A DNA stretch of 42,677 bases from Prochlorococcus sp. AG-311-D23 (GCA_003284445.1 QBVH01000013.1:1-42677), one strand, 5' to 3'. Positions 1 to 7,611 are shown, counted from the first letter of the stretch. The notes: a model not told the origin generated them from the letters alone. Numbers and translations are program-made.

Positions 1-1
1 T

Positions 2-64
2 GGATGCATTGCTTTAGTTGGTGCTTACGCAACAACAGGTCAAATCATTCCAGGTTTCGTGTAA
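2..64 (+). CDS. hli: High-light-inducible protein, C-terminal fragment (cut by window edge)
   Basis: The first 20 codons read in frame 2 and end GQIIPGFV-stop. They match the C-terminal tail of cyanobacterial high-light-inducible (Hli/SCP) proteins and of the next gene, which ends GWIIPGIV. The stop codon overlaps the ATG of that gene (TAATG), so the two form a translationally coupled hli pair. Hli proteins are single-helix thylakoid proteins that bind chlorophyll and carotenoid and protect photosystems under light stress. Only the tail is visible; the chlorophyll-binding helix lies outside the window. Confidence 0.8.
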   Translation, partial: GCIALVGAYATTGQIIPGFV

Positions 65-189
65 TGAACAAAGAAACTAACTATTGGAAAACAGCCGAGC
101 AAATGAATGGCCGCCTTGCGATGATGGGCTTCTTTGCCGCTGTAATTAACTACGGAATAACAGGCTGGATCATTCCAGGAATTGTTTAA
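64..189 (+). CDS. hli: High-light-inducible protein (41 aa)
   Basis: This is a 41-residue protein with the Hli/CAB signature AEQMNGRLAMMGF at residues 11-23, the first part of the single chlorophyll-binding transmembrane helix, and the tail GWIIPGIV typical of Prochlorococcus Hli proteins. I start it at the ATG at 64, which overlaps the stop of the upstream hli gene. A longer reading from position 4 is only the shadow of that upstream gene. A strong intrinsic terminator follows 29 bases downstream. The predicted role is photoprotection in the thylakoid membrane. Tandem short hli genes are common in Prochlorococcus and its phages, often beside genomic islands, as here. Confidence 0.92.
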   Translation: MNKETNYWKTAEQMNGRLAMMGFFAAVINYGITGWIIPGIV

Positions 190-218
190 TTCTGATTCTT
201 AAAATCTAATTAGAAAAG

Positions 219-252
219 GTCTCTTCTCTGTCATTACAGAAGAGACTTTTTT
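219..252 (+). terminator. Intrinsic terminator after hli pair
   Basis: A perfect 9-bp stem (219-227 with 238-246, GTCTCTTCT/AGAAGAGAC) and 10-nt loop are followed by six T residues. It closes the hli operon. Confidence 0.85.
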
Positions 253-334
253 AGTGATTAAGGTGCACTGTCGTAGTTTCTGATTCCTCTGACCTGAATC
301 ACTTAAAATAGAAAATCGCAAATAATGGGGACTA

Positions 335-784
335 ATGAGCGAGTTTAAGATTCCAGATGAGTGGAGAAATGAATTTATAAAAACATATATTCCGTTAATT
401 GCTGATGTGGATTCTGTTGGAGTTTATAAAAATAAAATTGAAGGTCTAACAACTGAACAGGTATATAAAGTTTTATATTTCTGTGAGGTAAGTAGTAGAA
501 AAGAGTGGTTAGAAGGAATGACTAAGTTTGATAAGCAACACAGGGATCTTGCTTTAAGATACATGAATTGCAGAGGTAGTATTGTTCCAAGGTTGGCGAT
601 TCCTTTTTCAGTTAAATATAAGAAATATAGAGATAAACTTATTAATTTAATTAAATTTCTTTCTGTACTTTCATTCGCTTCATTCTTCTTAAGTAAATAT
701 TTATGGATAAATTGGATAGTATATTTTTTATTAATTTTATCTATTCTAGTTCTAACGTTTTTATATTTTAAAATTAAAGATTAG
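335..784 (+). CDS. Hypothetical membrane protein (149 aa)
   Basis: I do not recognise this protein. Residues 1-100 are soluble and mixed-charge. Residues about 102-120 and 123-145 are two strongly hydrophobic segments, giving a C-terminal hairpin anchor and a lysine-rich tail (KIKD). The ATG at 335 follows a G-rich stretch (ATGGGGACTA) that may act as a weak ribosome binding site. It lies between the hli terminator and the decayed attachment site at 952. It may therefore be chromosomal, or cargo of an older element whose right end is the hairpin and flank at 893-951. The function is unknown. Confidence 0.6.
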   Translation: MSEFKIPDEWRNEFIKTYIPLIADVDSVGVYKNKIEGLTTEQVYKVLYFCEVSSRKEWLEGMTKFDKQHRDLALRYMNCRGSIVPRLAIPFSVKYKKYRDKLINLIKFLSVLSFASFFLSKYLWINWIVYFLLILSILVLTFLYFKIKD

Positions 785-892
785 TGAATTCTAGATCTTT
801 TGAAAGTCCACTTTTTAGTGCTTTTTATCCTGCTAATATTCCCTGATGGTCTTCTTTCGGAATTCCTCCCTCCTGATTGCAATGACTTGGCA

Positions 893-951
893 TTTTAAAA
901 GAGGCCTCAATGAGGTCTCTTGATTACGTTTGAATCTCATTGATGTTCCTA
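893..951. repeat. Hairpin and flank repeated beside att2
   Basis: This segment resembles 12323-12378 at roughly 75-80% by eye. It contains a hairpin (900-909 with 911-920, AGAGGCCTCA/TGAGGTCTCT) and then TTGAATCTCATTGATGT. At 12323 the same layout forms the right end of element A next to att2. Its presence left of att1 suggests either the right end of an older lost element or a conserved flank downstream of the tRNA. The surrounding 785-1219 interval has no gene I can support; it holds this repeat, att1, the integrase arm repeats and the alpA promoter. Confidence 0.6.
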
Positions 952-985
952 CGACGATGCCCTCGTCGGAAATTGAGTTGATATC
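952..985. repeat. att1: decayed tRNA-Thr 3' end, left end of element A
   Basis: Positions 957-969 (ATGCCCTCGTCGG) match the 3' end of tRNA-Thr at 23852 exactly, and the next ~20 bases are a degraded continuation. The core has inverted repeats CGACGA (952-957) and TCGTCG (963-968) around TGCCC, as expected for a tyrosine-recombinase core site. The integrase gene of element A starts about 480 bases to the right. Confidence 0.7.
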
Positions 986-1042
986 TCTTGAGTAGTTGTT
1001 GATTGCTGTTGAGGGATGTAATTGCTTTTTATCTCTAGTAAA

Positions 1043-1066
1043 CGGGAACAAAACAGGAACATTTTT
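1043..1066. repeat. Putative integrase arm repeats, left end of A
   Basis: Two direct repeats, GGGAACA (1045-1051) and AGGAACA (1056-1062), lie in the arrangement CGGGAACA-AAA-CAGGAACA. The same pair in swapped order occurs at the other end of element A (12220-12242). Repeats at both ends but outside the core suggest arm-type binding sites. Confidence 0.5.
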
Positions 1067-1111
1067 CCTGACTTACCCTCTCTAAACAAATGGAATTAAC
1101 TGCTCAAAAAC

Positions 1112-1147
1112 TTGTCATACCAGTGTATTTGTGCTATAATGTACTCA
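1112..1147 (+). promoter_or_regulatory. Sigma70-type promoter for alpA-int operon
   Basis: TTGTCA (1112-1117), a 17-nt spacer and TATAAT (1135-1140) form a near-consensus promoter with an upstream TGTG in the spacer. It points at the AlpA-like gene 73 bases downstream. The start site is predicted near 1147. Confidence 0.75.
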
Positions 1148-1219
1148 TTGCAGAGGACAGAATACTTCCTTTAAGTATTAATTAGAACTGTAAGTAAAAC
1201 ACTATTCGAGTCTATCATT

Positions 1220-1447
1220 ATGACTAAGATCCCAAGTGCAGGTTTAGACCTGCGTAATTATTTTTTGTTTTGGAAAGATGTAATTGCCTTAACAGGTAAG
1301 TCTGAAATGACTATCCGAAGAGCGATAAAAAGGAATGAGTTTCCTTCCCCCGTGAAATTATTTCCTGGTGGCAGAAGTGTTGCTTTCAGGCAACCAGATG
1401 TCTACCTCTGGATCGAGGGGCGATGGTCTGCCGATGGAGGTAAGTAA
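1220..1447 (+). CDS. AlpA-like HTH regulator / excisionase (75 aa)
   Basis: This is a small MerR/AlpA-type winged-helix protein. Residues ~17-40 (FWKDVIALTGKSEMTIRRAI) form the helix-turn-helix, followed by a basic wing with FPSPVKLFPGGRS and VAFRQPDVYLWIEGR, the usual order for the prophage AlpA family. Members act as excisionases or activators of excision and are typically encoded beside P4-type integrases. Its stop codon overlaps the integrase start (TAATG at 1445-1449), so the two are translationally coupled from the promoter at 1112. The predicted role is to direct the integrase toward excision of element A. Family assignment is by motif; excisionase activity is inference. Confidence 0.8.
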   Translation: MTKIPSAGLDLRNYFLFWKDVIALTGKSEMTIRRAIKRNEFPSPVKLFPGGRSVAFRQPDVYLWIEGRWSADGGK

Positions 1448-2703
1448 TGTCTCTTACGGCAAGGAAGATAAACAACATCAAAGCATCGGATAAAGAGCAG
1501 TGGGAACCACTAGGTGGAGGTTGCTATTTGGTTGTGCCTAAATCAAAAGGAGCAAGGAAAAGATTTGTTGGGAAAACGAGGATCAATTCTCTTTCCGGAA
1601 AACTTTATTCAGTGCCTCTAGGTTTCTGGGGTGAAGATTTTAAAAAACCTCAAGAGGTTCTCAATAAATGGGAAGAGATGAAACTCTGGGGCAAATCAAA
1701 CAACCATGATCTAAGGAAGTATGGGAAGCAAATTGATCTAGTTAAATCTGATAAAACCTTTAAAGAAGTTGTTGACCTTTTTATTCAACATAAATCTCAC
1801 CTTCAAAAAACTGACTCCAATCAAACTTTTAGAAATCGATTTAACCGAATTCTTCAGAGATTGCCTGAAGGTATTTTGATTAGTGATCTTGCTGGGTATG
1901 AGGGAACACAATTTATAAAACAAAGAGTTCTGAACCCAGATATTGCTCAGGGGAAATTGCCAACGGCAAAAAGATATAGGCAATTGTTGAACAATGTCTT
2001 TGAATATGCGGTTATGGATCGACTCGTACATCCAGATCAAATTCCCTATCGATTAGATCTGAAATTTCCCTTTGAGGATGCACATAAATCAAAACCCCAT
2101 CCGCATCTTCCTTGGAATGAATTTCTCGACTTTATAAAGGTTCTCAACCTAAATCATTGTCATGCTGAGCGACTAACTGATCTGGCAACAAAGGCAGTTC
2201 TTTTGTCGCTCACAAGAGTTTCTGCTGTTGTGAGTATGCAATGGAATTGGTTTGATGATCAGCGAGATTGTTGGGTAATACCTTCAGCAACTAAGGGATT
2301 AAAAAGGAAGAAAGATGACTCAGTCAATGACCACTTGATCCCTAATACTCCTCAGTTGGAGACTTTAATGAATTCGTTGAGTGTAATTAATGGCAATCAA
2401 AAATATGTTTTCTTTAGTCCTTTTAAAGGGAACAACCCTTATCTATCCAAGCAAACTCCTAATGATCATTTAATTAATCTTGGGTATAAAGATCGGCAAG
2501 ATATTCATGGATTTAGGCATGTTGCTACTAATGCATTAGTTGATCTCGGTGGCATGGATGAACTCATGGTTTCTAGGTGCCTTGGACATTTACACAATGA
2601 TGGGGCGATTGCTCATTATGACTTTGCTAAGCGTCTTGATAAAAGGAGAGAGATTCATGAGTACTGGAATCAATTGCTGATTACGAAAGGACTGAGGATC
2701 TAG
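1447..2703 (+). CDS. int: Tyrosine recombinase / integrase of element A (418 aa)
   Basis: The length is typical of P4-like phage integrases. Residues 1-90 resemble the arm-binding beta-sheet domain, ~100-200 the SAM-like core-binding domain, and ~220-400 the catalytic domain. The visible catalytic set is Arg257 (SLTRVSA), a lysine-rich beta-hairpin near 284-289 (KGLKRKK), His354 and Arg357 (DIHGFRH), His381 (CLGHL) and nucleophile Tyr391 (AHYDF). All key residues are present, so it is probably active. It lies just inside att1 and points away from it. The likely substrates are att1, att2 and the 3' end of tRNA-Thr, with GGAACA repeats as arm sites. Its start overlaps the alpA stop. Confidence 0.92.
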   Translation: MSLTARKINNIKASDKEQWEPLGGGCYLVVPKSKGARKRFVGKTRINSLSGKLYSVPLGFWGEDFKKPQEVLNKWEEMKLWGKSNNHDLRKYGKQIDLVKSDKTFKEVVDLFIQHKSHLQKTDSNQTFRNRFNRILQRLPEGILISDLAGYEGTQFIKQRVLNPDIAQGKLPTAKRYRQLLNNVFEYAVMDRLVHPDQIPYRLDLKFPFEDAHKSKPHPHLPWNEFLDFIKVLNLNHCHAERLTDLATKAVLLSLTRVSAVVSMQWNWFDDQRDCWVIPSATKGLKRKKDDSVNDHLIPNTPQLETLMNSLSVINGNQKYVFFSPFKGNNPYLSKQTPNDHLINLGYKDRQDIHGFRHVATNALVDLGGMDELMVSRCLGHLHNDGAIAHYDFAKRLDKRREIHEYWNQLLITKGLRI

Positions 2704-2780
2704 TTTTTGCTTTTTGAGTGTTAAGACGGACTTGATCGAAAACTCTTTTGCCTCATATTTCAAGTACTTGCTCCAACTTT

Positions 2781-2942
2781 ATGGACAAAATTCATAAGGC
2801 ATTTGATAACTTAGTAGACAATTGTTTTGCTGATGAAGATCTACTCAATACTTCGTGTGTGGACAATTCATTGGATGTGGAACAAGAGGGAGTTCCTAAG
2901 ACTTGTTTGGTCAGTTTGATGGATGAACCAAAGGTTGCTTAA
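2781..2942 (+). CDS. Small hypothetical protein (53 aa)
   Basis: An acidic small protein begins MDKIHKAFDNLVDNCF. I place the start at ATG 2781; an in-frame TTG at 2748 would add 11 residues but has no better ribosome binding site. Its stop abuts the stop of the convergent DUF1651 gene, with no gap. No domain is recognised. It may be a small regulator carried by element A, but its existence rests only on an open frame in a compact context. Confidence 0.4.
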   Translation: MDKIHKAFDNLVDNCFADEDLLNTSCVDNSLDVEQEGVPKTCLVSLMDEPKVA

Positions 2943-3245
2943 TTAGGCAGCAGCATCATTAATTTGATGCTCTACCAATTCCCAATCATTAGATAGAAGT
3001 TCATTCCAAGTTTCATGGGCAGATTCATAATCCAACCTTCTTGTGTTTTTTAATTTGGTAGGTATACCTTCTTCGGTGCAATACCAAAGTTGAGTGAAGA
3101 CAGTCGGTGCAACCATGACCGACTTGGGATCACGAATAAAGAACAGGCAAAATTCTCTAGTAGGAGCAACTAACCATCCTGTTGGAGTGGGCAATGCTTC
3201 TCTGATTGGTTGATTAGTGGTGTAACTCATGTCTGATGGAGTCAT
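2943..3245 (-). CDS. DUF1651-family protein (100 aa)
   Basis: The core GWLVAPTREFCLFFIRD near residue 23, the stretch LKNTRRLDYESAHETW near residue 65 and NDWELVEHQ at the end fit DUF1651, a family known to me only from Prochlorococcus and marine Synechococcus (typical pattern: GWL, then RTRR, A..LW..L...GW). The function is unknown. The start at 3245 follows a terminator-like hairpin 21 bases upstream. A 3' fragment of a second member lies at 7425-7560, and another fragment lies in the inverted copy at the right edge. Multiple copies inside mobile DNA suggest it travels as cargo. Confidence 0.7.
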   Translation of the reverse strand: MTPSDMSYTTNQPIREALPTPTGWLVAPTREFCLFFIRDPKSVMVAPTVFTQLWYCTEEGIPTKLKNTRRLDYESAHETWNELLSNDWELVEHQINDAAA

Positions 3246-3259
3246 CTATAGGAAGAGAC

Positions 3260-3284
3260 AAAAAAAGCACCTGCTCACTGGTGC
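3260..3284 (-). terminator. Terminator-like hairpin in leader of DUF1651 gene
   Basis: On the minus strand the stem GCACC/GGTGC (3284-3280 with 3271-3267) is followed by seven T residues. It lies between the divergent helicase gene and the DUF1651 start, so it could end antisense transcription or act as a leader attenuator. The GGTGC-T run resembles a segment inside the small-RNA repeats. Confidence 0.5.
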
Positions 3285-3496
3285 CTCCTTTGTGGTTCGT
3301 GACAGGGATCAAACTAATACAAATATACTACTTTTGTCTACAAGGTCAAGCATGTGAATCTTTCATCACCTCTGATAAGACAAACTGATGAGAACCTGCA
3401 AAATAGGAACAAGAACAAAGGATCCAAAAAATAAAAAGTGGCAACCTTTGACGAGTTCTATCAATCAAAAGCAATCCATCTCTGCACTTTTTTATT

Positions 3497-5842
3497 TTGA
3501 TAAATTTAAATTTAGAAGAAATTAGTTTTGCTTCTGATAAAAGAGTTCTTAATCTTATAAATTCATCGGATGATTGGGTTTCTTTTCTTGAAAATAATAA
3601 TCGATTAGAAGATACTTCTGACATAAAAAAAATCAAAGGAAATGCTTTTGAATTGTTAACAATATTGCTCTTGATTAATGATCCCGTATATTCTTTAAAA
3701 CTAAAAAATGTTTGGCATAGCAGTAATTTACCTTTTCAAATATTAGACCTTTTAGGTCTTCAAAAACCAGAGGTAGGAGTTGATATTATTGCTGAAGATA
3801 ATGAAGGTAAATTTTGGGCAATACAATGTAAATTCCATCAAGATACAAATCTAAATATCACTTACGAAGAAGTAAGTCAGTTTTTTGGAGTGACTGAAAG
3901 ATTATCTACTTATCAAAAACTTAGTCATAGAATTATTAGTACTTCTTCAATAGATCTAAGTCCAAAAATAGAAAAAATTCATAAAGATAAATTGGGATAT
4001 ATTACTTATGCAGATTATTCAAATCTTGATCAAGATGACTTTAGTAATTTTCGATTATTACTAAAAGGGGAAACCTCATTAATTGAAGAAAGAGATCCTA
4101 GAGGGCATCAAAAGAAAGCAATTAGAAATTCATATGAATACTTTATTGAGGAAAATAATTCAAGAGGCAAATTAATACATCCTTGCGGTGCAGGAAAAAG
4201 TTTGACTGGTTTTTGGATATTTAAAGAACTTCAAGCAAAGAATGCCTTAATTGCTGTTCCAAGTTTGTTTTTGATTAAACAAACATTGAAAGAATGGGCA
4301 AAGGAATCAACTGCAAGAAAAGAAACTTTTGACTGGATTGTAATTTGCAGTGATGAGAAATCTAATGATTTTTCTGATGAACCATCAATGAGAAAGATTG
4401 ATTTAGGAATAAAAGTAGAGACTGATAAGGAAAAAATTGCTGAGTTTTTAAATAATCAAAATTCAAAAAATAAGATAGTTATTACAACTTATCAGAGTGG
4501 GCAGTCTCTTATAGATGGAATTAGGTTGGCAAATAATTTTCATTTTGATTTTGGAGTTTTTGATGAAGCACATAAAACTGCTGGAGATAAAAATAAGTCT
4601 TTTGCAAAACTACTTAAAGATGAAAATGTTGTAGTACAGAAAAGATTATTTATGACTGCAACTGAGAGAGTTTATAAAGGTAATTCAGATAAAATAATTT
4701 CAATGAATGATGAAGAAATCTATGGAAAAGTAATTCATCAACTCTCATTTAAATCTGCCTTAGAGCAACATCCACCAGTTTTATCAAACTATAAAATAGT
4801 CACCAACAGAGTTAATAAAAAATATATTCAGGAATTGATAAATGAGAATAAATTAGTGAGAGCAAATAATAAACAATGGAGTTACGATGCAGACTGCTCG
4901 ACATTTGCATCATTAATTAGTCTTAGACAATTAGTGAAGAATGAGAATCTTAAACATGTTGTTTCTTTCCATAGCAGTATTCCTCGATCTAAAGAATTTA
5001 AATTATTAAATGATCAGTTAAATACTTTCTCTTCAGAATTTGGAATTATTCATGCTTCGCAGATATCAGGTAAAGATAGTTCGGGAGTTAGAACTAAAGT
5101 TCTTTCTGAATTTAAATCAATAGAACCCAGTTTAATAACAAATGCAAGATGCTTAACTGAAGGGGTAGATATTCCAGTTATTGATGCTGTTTTATTTGCT
5201 GATCCTAAGAACAGCACAGTTGATATTGTTCAAGCAGCAGGTCGAGCAATGAGAAGGTGTGAAGGCAAAAAGTATGGATATATTATTGTTCCAATTATTG
5301 TTGATGAAGATGAGGAAGGTTCAATTCACAAGGATTCTTTCAAACAAATAATTAATGTGATTTCGGCAATGGGTATGAATGATGATCGGATAATTGCTGA
5401 GTTTCAAGCATTGGTTTTCAATCAACCTAGAGAAAGTAATATTTGTGATTTTGATTTTGAAAGTGTTGCAGAATCTATAAACTTGAAAGATTTTTATTTG
5501 AATATTCAAAATAAAGTATGGGATAGACTTAGTTTTGCAAAAAGTTTTATAGATGAATCTACATTCGAAACTTGGATGAGAACAGCAACCACACTAAGTG
5601 AGTCGTCAATTAAAAAATATGTTGGGGGAGTAAATAAGATGACTAATGAGTTAATTAAAATGAAACCTGAATACAGCAATATAGATGATTTAGTTACAAC
5701 TGAAGATCTTTCATTTTTAAAAAAAGAGTGGATGTCAGTTGAGGAAAATCAAGCATTAGATAAGAGACACAAAGGTATGTACAGTGCAGGATTCAACAAG
5801 TTAATTGAATATTCAAACTATAAGAAGTCTATAAAAGAGTAA
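3497..5842 (+). CDS. Mrr-like nuclease fused to DEAH superfamily-2 helicase (781 aa)
   Basis: Residues ~50-130 look like a restriction-endonuclease fold with GVD (94-96) and QCK (110-112), the D...(Q)xK signature of Mrr-type PD-(D/E)xK nucleases. Superfamily-2 helicase motifs follow: Walker A CGAGKS (230-235), DEAH (356-359), TAT (387-389) and QAAGRAMR (579-586). Such fusions resemble type III/IV restriction or single-protein phage-defence ATPases; no methyltransferase is nearby, so type IV-like restriction or another nuclease-helicase defence role is the best inference. The only in-frame start is TTG 3497 with no clear ribosome binding site. A different frame just upstream (GTG 3438, VATFDEFYQSKAIH) looks like a helicase N-terminus and may be the true start broken by a frameshift in the T-rich tract at 3485-3498. 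Confidence 0.8.
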   Translation: MINLNLEEISFASDKRVLNLINSSDDWVSFLENNNRLEDTSDIKKIKGNAFELLTILLLINDPVYSLKLKNVWHSSNLPFQILDLLGLQKPEVGVDIIAEDNEGKFWAIQCKFHQDTNLNITYEEVSQFFGVTERLSTYQKLSHRIISTSSIDLSPKIEKIHKDKLGYITYADYSNLDQDDFSNFRLLLKGETSLIEERDPRGHQKKAIRNSYEYFIEENNSRGKLIHPCGAGKSLTGFWIFKELQAKNALIAVPSLFLIKQTLKEWAKESTARKETFDWIVICSDEKSNDFSDEPSMRKIDLGIKVETDKEKIAEFLNNQNSKNKIVITTYQSGQSLIDGIRLANNFHFDFGVFDEAHKTAGDKNKSFAKLLKDENVVVQKRLFMTATERVYKGNSDKIISMNDEEIYGKVIHQLSFKSALEQHPPVLSNYKIVTNRVNKKYIQELINENKLVRANNKQWSYDADCSTFASLISLRQLVKNENLKHVVSFHSSIPRSKEFKLLNDQLNTFSSEFGIIHASQISGKDSSGVRTKVLSEFKSIEPSLITNARCLTEGVDIPVIDAVLFADPKNSTVDIVQAAGRAMRRCEGKKYGYIIVPIIVDEDEEGSIHKDSFKQIINVISAMGMNDDRIIAEFQALVFNQPRESNICDFDFESVAESINLKDFYLNIQNKVWDRLSFAKSFIDESTFETWMRTATTLSESSIKKYVGGVNKMTNELIKMKPEYSNIDDLVTTEDLSFLKKEWMSVEENQALDKRHKGMYSAGFNKLIEYSNYKKSIKE

Positions 5843-5860
5843 TTTTATTCTTTTTGACTC

Positions 5861-6010
5861 ATGCTTCTCTCCTCTTTAATTCGAGGCATCAAAAAAGCAC
5901 CTTGCTCTCTGGCATTAAGAAAGGGACCCTGCTGCATCAGCGACCTTGAGTCCCCTTCTTTCTCTGTCGACAGAACTAATACTGGTAAGGAGTTGTTCTG
6001 CTTTTGCTTT
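5861..6010 (-). ncRNA. Diverged relative of the Yfr1-motif RNA repeat
   Basis: On the minus strand this stretch keeps the 5' hairpin arms CAGAAC and GTTCTG around a loop with AACTCCTTACC, the GGTGCTTTTTTGATGCC segment and a late AGGAG complementary to CTCCT. It is a degraded version of the four copies at ~8 kb and ~42 kb. No convincing promoter or intrinsic terminator is retained, so it may be a relic. Open frames on both strands here (5861-6070 and 5845-6060) have no recognisable protein features. Confidence 0.45.
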
Positions 6011-6053
6011 TCTAGTCCAATCAACAAAGATAAGAATCGGAAATTATTCCTAA

Positions 6054-6536
6054 TTAGCAATCAGCGTTAGCAATGCCCATACCAAGAACAGCACCTAAAG
6101 GAATAGACCATCCATAAGCATCTTTCTTAGATAGTGCAGCAGCAAGACCACCACCAAGCAATCCTCCTGTGGTTGCACTACTTGAACTACAACTTCCACC
6201 GCTGGATGTATAACTCCGAGAAACTAAAACTTGTCGGTGAGTTGGTCTGTAATACCTGCGATGAGTGTGAGGGGAATAATGAGCGTGATTATGGTGATGA
6301 CGATATTTACGAACTGGTGAATTCCAACTAAGTGAAGAGCAAGGAACTTCAACTTTATCCAGATAGGACTTCACATATCCTTTGGATGATCTTGTCCCAG
6401 CAACATATTCCTCTTTATAAATCTCCTTGTAGCAAGAGCGTTGAGTTGTGTATCCCCTCTGGTGATGATATCCATCTGCCATTGCTGCCATTGGAGACAG
6501 AAGCATTGCAGTTAGAACTAATGGTTGGATTCTCAT
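6054..6536 (-). CDS. Secreted His-rich protein with glycine-zipper tail (160 aa)
   Basis: A signal peptide spans about residues 1-21 (MRIQPLVLTAMLLSPMAAMA). A Cys-containing region follows (RSCYKE, VPCSSLSW), then a histidine/arginine/tyrosine-rich middle (RKYRHHHNHAHYSPHTHRR) and a C-terminal glycine zipper near residues 115-160 (ATTGGLLGGGLAAAL, GAVLGMGIANADC), as in 17-kDa surface-antigen-like envelope proteins. It is probably periplasmic or outer-membrane associated; the His cluster could bind metal, which is inference. It lies alone between the degraded RNA repeat and a small membrane peptide on the same strand. It is likely element A cargo. Confidence 0.7.
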   Translation of the reverse strand: MRIQPLVLTAMLLSPMAAMADGYHHQRGYTTQRSCYKEIYKEEYVAGTRSSKGYVKSYLDKVEVPCSSLSWNSPVRKYRHHHNHAHYSPHTHRRYYRPTHRQVLVSRSYTSSGGSCSSSSATTGGLLGGGLAAALSKKDAYGWSIPLGAVLGMGIANADC

Positions 6537-6682
6537 TGCTTATATTTACCTCTAATACAAACATAGGGTTGGACTGCCCCAATATCCAATAATTGAGACA
6601 CTACATATATTGATCAATCAGTTGGGAGGCAGTACTTTTAAAAAATATGGTTAATCTCTAATTAAATTTTTCTAGACTCAAA

Positions 6683-6781
6683 TCAACCAACTGAAGCAAA
6701 TACTGGTAGACCGACTGTTGCTGTACCAGCAACAAAAGCAGCAAAGATAAGGAAAGGAAGCAATGGGTACTTCTTGATCAT
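6683..6781 (-). CDS. Small membrane peptide (32 aa)
   Basis: The translation MIKKYPLLPFLIFAAFVAGT continues ATVGLPVFASVG. It has a basic N-terminus, one transmembrane segment (~residues 6-27) and a preceding AGAG that could serve as ribosome binding site. The Lys-Lys then hydrophobic pattern and clean stop support a real small protein, perhaps a thylakoid or plasma-membrane subunit-like peptide. No family is recognised. Confidence 0.5.
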   Translation of the reverse strand: MIKKYPLLPFLIFAAFVAGTATVGLPVFASVG

Positions 6782-6872
6782 CTCTAAAATTGTATTTAAA
6801 CCATCTTATAAGTAATTTTACTCAACCGTGCCTTTTGTGGATCAGTCGAGAGTGTTTCCCTACTCTAATTTT

Positions 6873-7190
6873 TTAATCATCAAAATAAGAGCATGTGTAG
6901 TTTACTAATTCTGAAACCTCCAAACAAAATGAAGAATTTTTGGGGACATTAAAATCCATACCCTCAGTTATTAATGTCCAATCTTTATCACCTGCAATTT
7001 TTACATTTAGTTTTCCAGAGTGGATTTCCATGACTTCTCTTGACGCAGTTTTAAATTCATATCCACCCTCCAACATCACTCCTAATGTTTTTTTTGAACC
7101 ATCTTTAAAAAAAATGTTCCGACTAACAACTTTACCTTCAAAATAAATATTTGCTAATTTATCAACATCTACATTTTGATAGTTATCCAT
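6873..7190 (-). CDS. ppnP: Pyrimidine/purine nucleoside phosphorylase PpnP (105 aa)
   Basis: Full-length match by eye to the YaiE/PpnP (DUF1255) cupin family: YFEGKVVSRNIFFKDGSKKT near residue 16, LGVMLEGGYEFKTASREVM near 36, SGKLNVKIAG near 58 and GMDFNVPKNSSFCLEV near 77, ending YTCSYFDD. The E. coli homologue is a 94-residue cupin that catalyses reversible phosphorolysis of several nucleosides to base plus ribose-1-phosphate. The cytoplasmic enzyme could salvage nucleosides for carbon or nitrogen. Here it stands inside a mobile element between two membrane peptides, on the minus strand, and is probably metabolic cargo. Confidence 0.85.
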   Translation of the reverse strand: MDNYQNVDVDKLANIYFEGKVVSRNIFFKDGSKKTLGVMLEGGYEFKTASREVMEIHSGKLNVKIAGDKDWTLITEGMDFNVPKNSSFCLEVSELVNYTCSYFDD

Positions 7191-7241
7191 TTAGAAATCC
7201 CTGAGTCTAATTTTCTAATCACTAATCATAATCTATAGATA

Positions 7242-7424
7242 GTGAATTTCATTTATGCACTTGTTATCCCAGTACTGATCTTGGGATTGCTTTATCTATT
7301 CATCATTGAAAATAATGGTCTTCCAGATTGGATGGAACGCGTCTCAAGAAATAGTGGTTCTGTCTGGACTTATGGAATTATTGCCATCGCCCTCGTTGGA
7401 ATTCTTAGATATCTGATTCGATGA
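7242..7424 (+). CDS. Small two-helix membrane protein (60 aa)
   Basis: The GTG start at 7242 is divergent from ppnP with 51 bases between the starts. Two hydrophobic segments (residues ~3-22 and ~41-58) flank a polar loop, ENNGLPDWMERVSRNSGSVW. The stop abuts the stop of the convergent DUF1651 fragment at 7425. No family is recognised. Confidence 0.5.
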   Translation: MNFIYALVIPVLILGLLYLFIIENNGLPDWMERVSRNSGSVWTYGIIAIALVGILRYLIR

Positions 7425-7560
7425 CTAAGCAGCAGCATCACTTATCTGATGTTCCATTAGTTCCCAATCTTGAGTTAAGAGTTCATGCCAAGTTTCCATA
7501 GCAGAATCGAGATGAATTCTTCTTGTATTTTTTAATTTGGTTGGAGTGCCTCCCTTTGCT
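7425..7560 (-). pseudogene. 3' fragment of a second DUF1651 gene
   Basis: The minus-strand reading GGTPTKLKNTRRIHLDSAM and then ETWHELLTQDWELMEHQ, ending SDAAA-stop, matches the last 42 residues of the DUF1651 protein at 2943-3245. The 5' half is replaced abruptly near 7560 by unrelated sequence. The same junction is present in the inverted copy at the right edge, so the truncation pre-dates that duplication. Confidence 0.8.
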
Positions 7561-7611
7561 TACAGAATTATTGTTTAGTTGATTATCTTTAGAAGTATCT
7601 GAATTGCTCTT

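Noticed and set aside
833-1051. 72-aa minus-strand open frame across att1
   Set aside because: It spans the attachment site and repeats and has no protein features.
2943-3284. Toxin-antitoxin pair with the 53-aa gene
   Set aside because: The two genes are convergent, not overlapping in one operon, and neither has a toxin or antitoxin motif.
3346-3636. 96-aa minus-strand open frame overlapping the nuclease-helicase start
   Set aside because: It has no recognisable domain and lies partly antisense to a well-supported gene.
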